From Aurelia coerulea (Eukaryota > Cnidaria > Scyphozoa > Semaeostomeae > Ulmaridae), in contig CM076949.1 in assembly GCA_039566865.1 (NCBI GenBank), forward strand, positions 8,905,501 to 8,969,500: DNA of 64,000 nucleotides. Reading direction: 5' to 3'. Numbering within the stretch: the stretch's first letter is position 1; each line of letters starts with the position of its first letter. The notes below the pieces were generated by a model. That model ran no database searches. It was not told the origin of the DNA and saw nothing but the letters and a program-made list of their open reading frames with translations. The translations under genes and the position numbers were made by a program. Positions 47,944 to 53,900 of this stretch are shown here, in pieces.

Positions 47944-50900
47944 CCCCCCCCCCCGGGAATCAAACTTATTAATAGTTGGTTGGTTTCTACAATCTTGGCC
48001 AAAATACCTGGGACAAGTCACCAAATGGCACTACTTCGGTTCTTGATCACGTGCCCCCCGCTCCCCCCGTTTCAAAGTTGCTTGAATCAAATGCCATTCG
48101 ACCTTCCCAACATTGAATTAAGGGGGAGGGGGGATTAGGAGGTTCTAAACGTATGTTTTTCTCCTCGATATTTTAGGAAACATGTCCCAGCTTCTTTTGG
48201 CAAGGATTCTAGTTGACAACAACGAATTAATACCAACTATTTACAATAAAAAATATAAGGAAACAAGACAAAAACCCTAAATTAAGTGCAAATGTAGCAC
48301 GTGCAGTTGTTGCCATCCAAGCAACGTAGTCTTTCCCTTTTTGAATTTCGCGAGAGAAGTCCGAAGCGCTGAGAACTCACTGAAGGGAGCTTGCATAGTT
48401 CCTTAGTACGAAGGATATAGGGAACATATTTTTGTGCAAAAATTCCCACATGTACCCTGGATTGAGATGGTTGATTCATCTGTAAATTTCAACCATAAGA
48501 TTTTGCTTGTTCTTTATATGTATTTTCTTTGTTTCACCCCTCTCTAAAGGTTCCTCAAGTGTAGATTCATAGTCAATATAAAGTTCTCAGTGCACCCTCG
48601 TGTGTCCTATTAATTTCATTATTGGCAACTTTGCTACAAAATACACAGGCCCTTAGAGCAATTAAAGAGATCCTTCTGATAATAGACGATTGCGCTAAAG
48701 CCGGCGGCGATGAGTTTTTTACCATGATGCATACGAATCATTGACGATTGAATAGGAATTCCATTAAAAAACGCGCAAGTAAACATTTCCTTGCCACCAT
48801 CTTCAGCGCAATCGTCTGTCCTAGAAATGTGCTTCGAACCAAGTAAATCCTGAAATATCCAATTCGAATCTAAACTTTTCAATAAACATCTGTGCACAGA
48901 AACATGATTTAAGAGAAATTTCGAAGGTTAACTTTGCCAATGAGTTTTCGAGATTTTTCAAGCGGTCTACATTCGATAAGTCAGCTTTTTTACTGAGCAA
49001 GTACTAAGGTTACAATCTCATAGTCATTGTCAATACTGTTTTATGTACAAATATGGCAAGACTGTTTTATGAGTTATTTTATGTATGCATCATAAAATAT
49101 AGCCCCACTTGCAAATAAACAACTTATATCTGAATGGAAAGCTTGCAAATTTGAACCATCATCCATCATCAAGACTTGATTATCTCACCGATCACGAAAA
49201 TTTGTTTCGTGCATTTGTGTCATTGAAATTAATTTTTCACACACTGCATAATTGTGAAATGCCTTTGATTTTGTGGAAATTTGTACTGCTAGAAGCTAGT
49301 TTGTTTTGCGGCATGCTCACCCGGGGGGAGGGATACATCACATATTTTGTGTACGGGGATGTGCCATCGGGAAGGGTATCATTTTTCGCAATTTTTGGTA
49401 TAAGGAACGGTATCGATTTTCACGATTTTGGTATCGGTATAAGTTTGGATATACATTTTTGGAAAAAGGTCGGCTATACTTTTCGGAAAATTGGTAAAAA
49501 TTCGGGTATACTTTTTCGGAAAGTTGGTATAAGGAACGGGTATGTTTTTGAAGCTTCGATGGCACATCCCCGACCAAAATATGCCCCCCGGGCATGCTCA
49601 ACCCCGTTCCCAGGGTGTTCTGACGTCATACCCTGATCACGAAGTCAAATGAATTACACTTTGATCAAATCTGTCCAAAATAAGGACAGAATAGCAGCCA
49701 TTGTGGATTTGCAGTCTGCTAGGCAATCCTAATTATGTGAGCTCGGTTTCAAACAATAAAGCAAACTTGTAATGGTTTTTGCTTAGTGACAAGGTTACAT
49801 TGATGTTATTCGAATAATTAGGAAGTTTTCGAGAAATAGGGGATGAAATTACAGCATGCTTAGAAATGATAAATAGAGTGAATTTTGATGCTTAATGCTT
49901 TGATGCTTTGATGCTTTGATGCTTTGATGCTTTGATGCTTTGATGCTGTGAAACCTGGGACACCTTGTACAATAAAACAAAAAGATAAACAAACCTCCTA
50001 TTTTATCCCAATCTGTTTTATACAACACCATCATACCATAGCCAATTTCCATCCATCTTGAATCTTTCAACTTAGTGTACTCTGGGTGCTCACCGCATTG
50101 CAGGCGCATCAGGACAGGGCAATATGTCATCTTTCCTTGGATAGTATGCTTTGAAGTAAAAAAGACTTGCAACTAGAGTTATCAATAGTCAATAGAAAAG
50201 ATTAAGAGGTCTGCTCTGCATTGACTATGAATTAACTAATTGAACCAATGAACATTGAAATTACAGATTTTTAAAATATTGATTTTATATGTAGCCTTTG
50301 CCATATCATGCAATGCTTAATTGGTGACAAAACAAAGGAAGTGAGTAAAAGTAAGTGAGTAAAAGTAAGTTTTCATTTGCCACAAACATTTACAATGGCA
50401 TAGATAAAAACTATCTACTGAACGTGCTATCTTCTTGGGATGATGAAAAGTCTTCACCCTGGTATGAAAAACCTATTCAGGGACATTCCATTCTCCAACG
50501 AGGACAAAATAAATGAATACATGCGACTGTGTCATCATTTTTAGGAAGGAAAGCCAAGGAATGTTTGATCATCGTTTTCACTAGTTTTGTAGGTATTTGG
50601 AAGGGACTGGTTGCAGAAAATCTCTCATATCCCAGGAAGCAATGGCCGATTAAAGCCGCAGGTAAAGTACTCCACCTGTTGAACATATTGGCAGTAAGAC
50701 AAGATAGTTTTCAATATCACTGCTTTGATATTGAAGGAGCAGTAGCCTTTCTAGCAAAGATTCTTCCTTGATTCATTCCGTGTACAGCAATTCAAAATTT
50801 TTGAATTATAACGAGGATAAAATATAGTAGAAATACGATTTCTATGTATGAAAATTGTAAATGGAAAGGAAGCAACCAAACACACCGCCAAGCTGCTTCT

Positions 50901-53900
50901 CCAAGATCCAAGCTACTTCTATATAACGGTCCCGTTTTTGAGGTGGAAGTTTATAGGACGATCGGTTACCGACAATTAAAATCTCTATGATTTCCTCAGA
51001 AAAATGCGTTGATATATTCTCATTAGAGAAGTCCCTCCCGACACGTGTATGTTTGACCCAAATCTGTTCGGTCAATCTATAATAAATAGCCTGTTTGAGC
51101 GAACTATTCGATTAAAGGTGGGAAAAAAGGTTTCGTAATTAATTACGAGCGCAAAATGAGACAAATTGCAACAAGCCTAGAGTTGAATCTTTCATTTTGG
51201 CTTGATAGACTTCAAGTCGGAGGAAAAGCTGCTCCAGATTTTAGCACGATTGTCTTCTGAAAATAACAATCATTGAGACTGACTTGGTAGCGGTCACTAA
51301 CTTCAATCCACTCAACGTATTACCGTCCTTAGTTCACGCCCCACTACCTGATATCCCACGAAAACTGAGCAATTTTATGATAGCTTGAGTTATTGATATT
51401 GTTGATGTGCTTCAAGAATATGCTCAGATCAAAATGCTAAACTATAGTCTTGAAGTCTATATTATAGTCTAAGTATAGTCTTGAAGTCTCTATGGTCTAT
51501 ATTACAAGATTAATTCAAAGCACGCACTAATGTCAACAAACGAGGCCTTTATGATGAAGTTAACTATCCAGGATCACTTTAAATGGTATTTTGGATTGAC
51601 TCAAGATAAGTTTTCGTGACCAGATGTGTTATACAGGCCCGTAGCATCTATTGGGGCCGGTCGGGCCCGGGCCCCCCCAATAATTTCCAGAAGTTGAATT
51701 TTTTATTCTTCATAATAACATAGAAAACTGATCATCAGAGAAAGGCCCTTGGCACTGAAGAGAGTCAATACCTATCTAAGTTCAACAACAACAACAACAA
51801 ACTACCGACTCAACCACCAAATGGTGAAACATGTGCACAACGACAGAGTTGATAAATGCAACCTTGTCAGCATCGTAAACGAACTTGTCATATATTCCAA
51901 TGCAAGGAAATTTAACTTTGGAAAGCTCAACCCTTTTGACATCAGAGAACTACTTCGTCAAGAGAGGCAAAAAGTACCCAGATTTCAAGAATAAATAATC
52001 ATATCTAAACTAACGAACAGTGGCGTGGTCTTCGAGATCCTCGAAAACCGAAGAGAAAAAAGCTTGGTATAGCTGGGAAAGAAGTTTCCAAGAAATGTCA
52101 AATCTTCCATTTTAGCATTGGCAAATATGGAATCAGGGGATGCATTCTAAGCCAAAGTAAAGGATGTTTTTTCAAAAATTTTCTTTATGCTTCAACTCAT
52201 AAGAGAACTGTCACAACGCTATAAAAGATTCCTTGTCGCTAATGGCAAGCATGATATTGGGAGATGCATTCTAAGCCAAAGTAAAGGGCGTGGTCCCAAA
52301 AATTTTCCTGGGGGCTTCCCCCAGACCCCCTCATTTCAATTCCGCCCATTTAATTTACTCTGGCCATGACATGGCTTTCGTAGGACGCCATGAAAATTGT
52401 GTGATGACTTTTGTAAATCAAATATCAAGTAAATCTTATGCACTCTCTCGACAAAGTATTCTTATCCTATCGTAGTTTGATTTTAGCTAACTTGTTTGAA
52501 ATATATTTGGATTCGTAAATTTCCTATTTTTGTTCAGGACCTCCGATCATACAATGCCCTTTAAGCAATGCACAGAAGGGCGTTGCCAAAAGAAAAGAGG
52601 GCATTGACCGAGCAATTTTCCGGGGGCCTCGCCCCCGGACCCTCGGAAGCTTTACCCCTTCGGTGTGAATTTGTGCCCCTCCAATCTGAAAAACGCTCCT
52701 ACGGGCCTGTGTTATATCTTATTTTGGATGTCCTGTATAAAGTCCTTAACAGTGTAAATTTCTACTTACCTTTCTCGATTGATCAAAGATATGATCAGGT
52801 AGCTGCAATTGCAGATCCATTATGAATATCAGACTGTCGTTATCAGGGACTCTTCTCACACCTTCATTCAGTGCTCTAACTTTTGAGAAATTTCCTGTCA
52901 TTTGCAAAAAGGTGTAATTCAATTTGCTTTCCTGCAATATTTTCTTTACATCGGAATCTTGACTGTGAAAGTCTATGACTACCAAATGAAGGTGTTGGTC
53001 GTTTGTTCTTTCAATGATTGTCTCAATAGAATCAATGAGGAAATGGAACCACTGTCTCTGATTCTTTACAGCACATATCAAATACATCATGACATCACTA
53101 CGCCAATTATACCCCTCAGGTATACACAGTTTCTTATCTTCTTTCCGTCGTAAGAAGTAATCACTAAATCTATAGTTTTTGCCATCTTTAATACTCTTAA
53201 GGTCTAACTCAACAAAATATCTTTTGCCGTGAACTCCTTCGTCGTTTTCTTCCACGTGAACGATGTGTTGTAGCTCATAGATGCTAGGAAAAACAAGAAA
53301 TGAATACATTATCTTTGAAGCTACCGGGTGAGTCAGAAAAAAGGATCCCCGCTTGGAAGGCCACTATTTCATGAATATCAAAGCAATAATATTGAAAAAT
53401 GTCTTGTTTCATTGCCAATATGTTCAGTTAGGTTCAGTAATTTACCCGGCCTTAATCGGCCATTCCTTCGCGTAGATATGGGTGATTTTCTGCTAAAAGC
53501 CCCTTCCAAAAAACCTGCAAAAACGAATGAAAACAATGAGCACATTTTCCTTCCTAAAATTTATGACACTCACATAAATTCATGTATTTTGTCCTCTTGG
53601 GAGAATGAAATACCCCTGAATGGGTCATCGATACCAGGGGGATGACTTGTTCATCCTCACAAGAGGATAACACGTGCTAAAGCGTTCACAAGTCATTGCT
53701 GTAAGGCTATTGTAAGGCAGAAATGTTAGGGAAATCTGTTCATGATTTTGGACACATTTTGAAAGTTTTTTGAAGAAGCTTTCTGGAGAAAATCCCTCAT
53801 AATTTCAGAATGGAGTGGCCGATTTCAGTCAGGTAAATTTCATAGTAGATTTGAACATTTCTACCATTAAACTATATATTTGCCGATATCATTGTTTTTA

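Noticed and set aside
48634..48897. An 87-codon minus-strand frame with a possible acceptor, inside intron 3 on the same strand as the glycosyltransferase gene
   Set aside because: No family similarity, no matching donor, it spans an inverted repeat, and exons 3 and 4 already join in phase without it.
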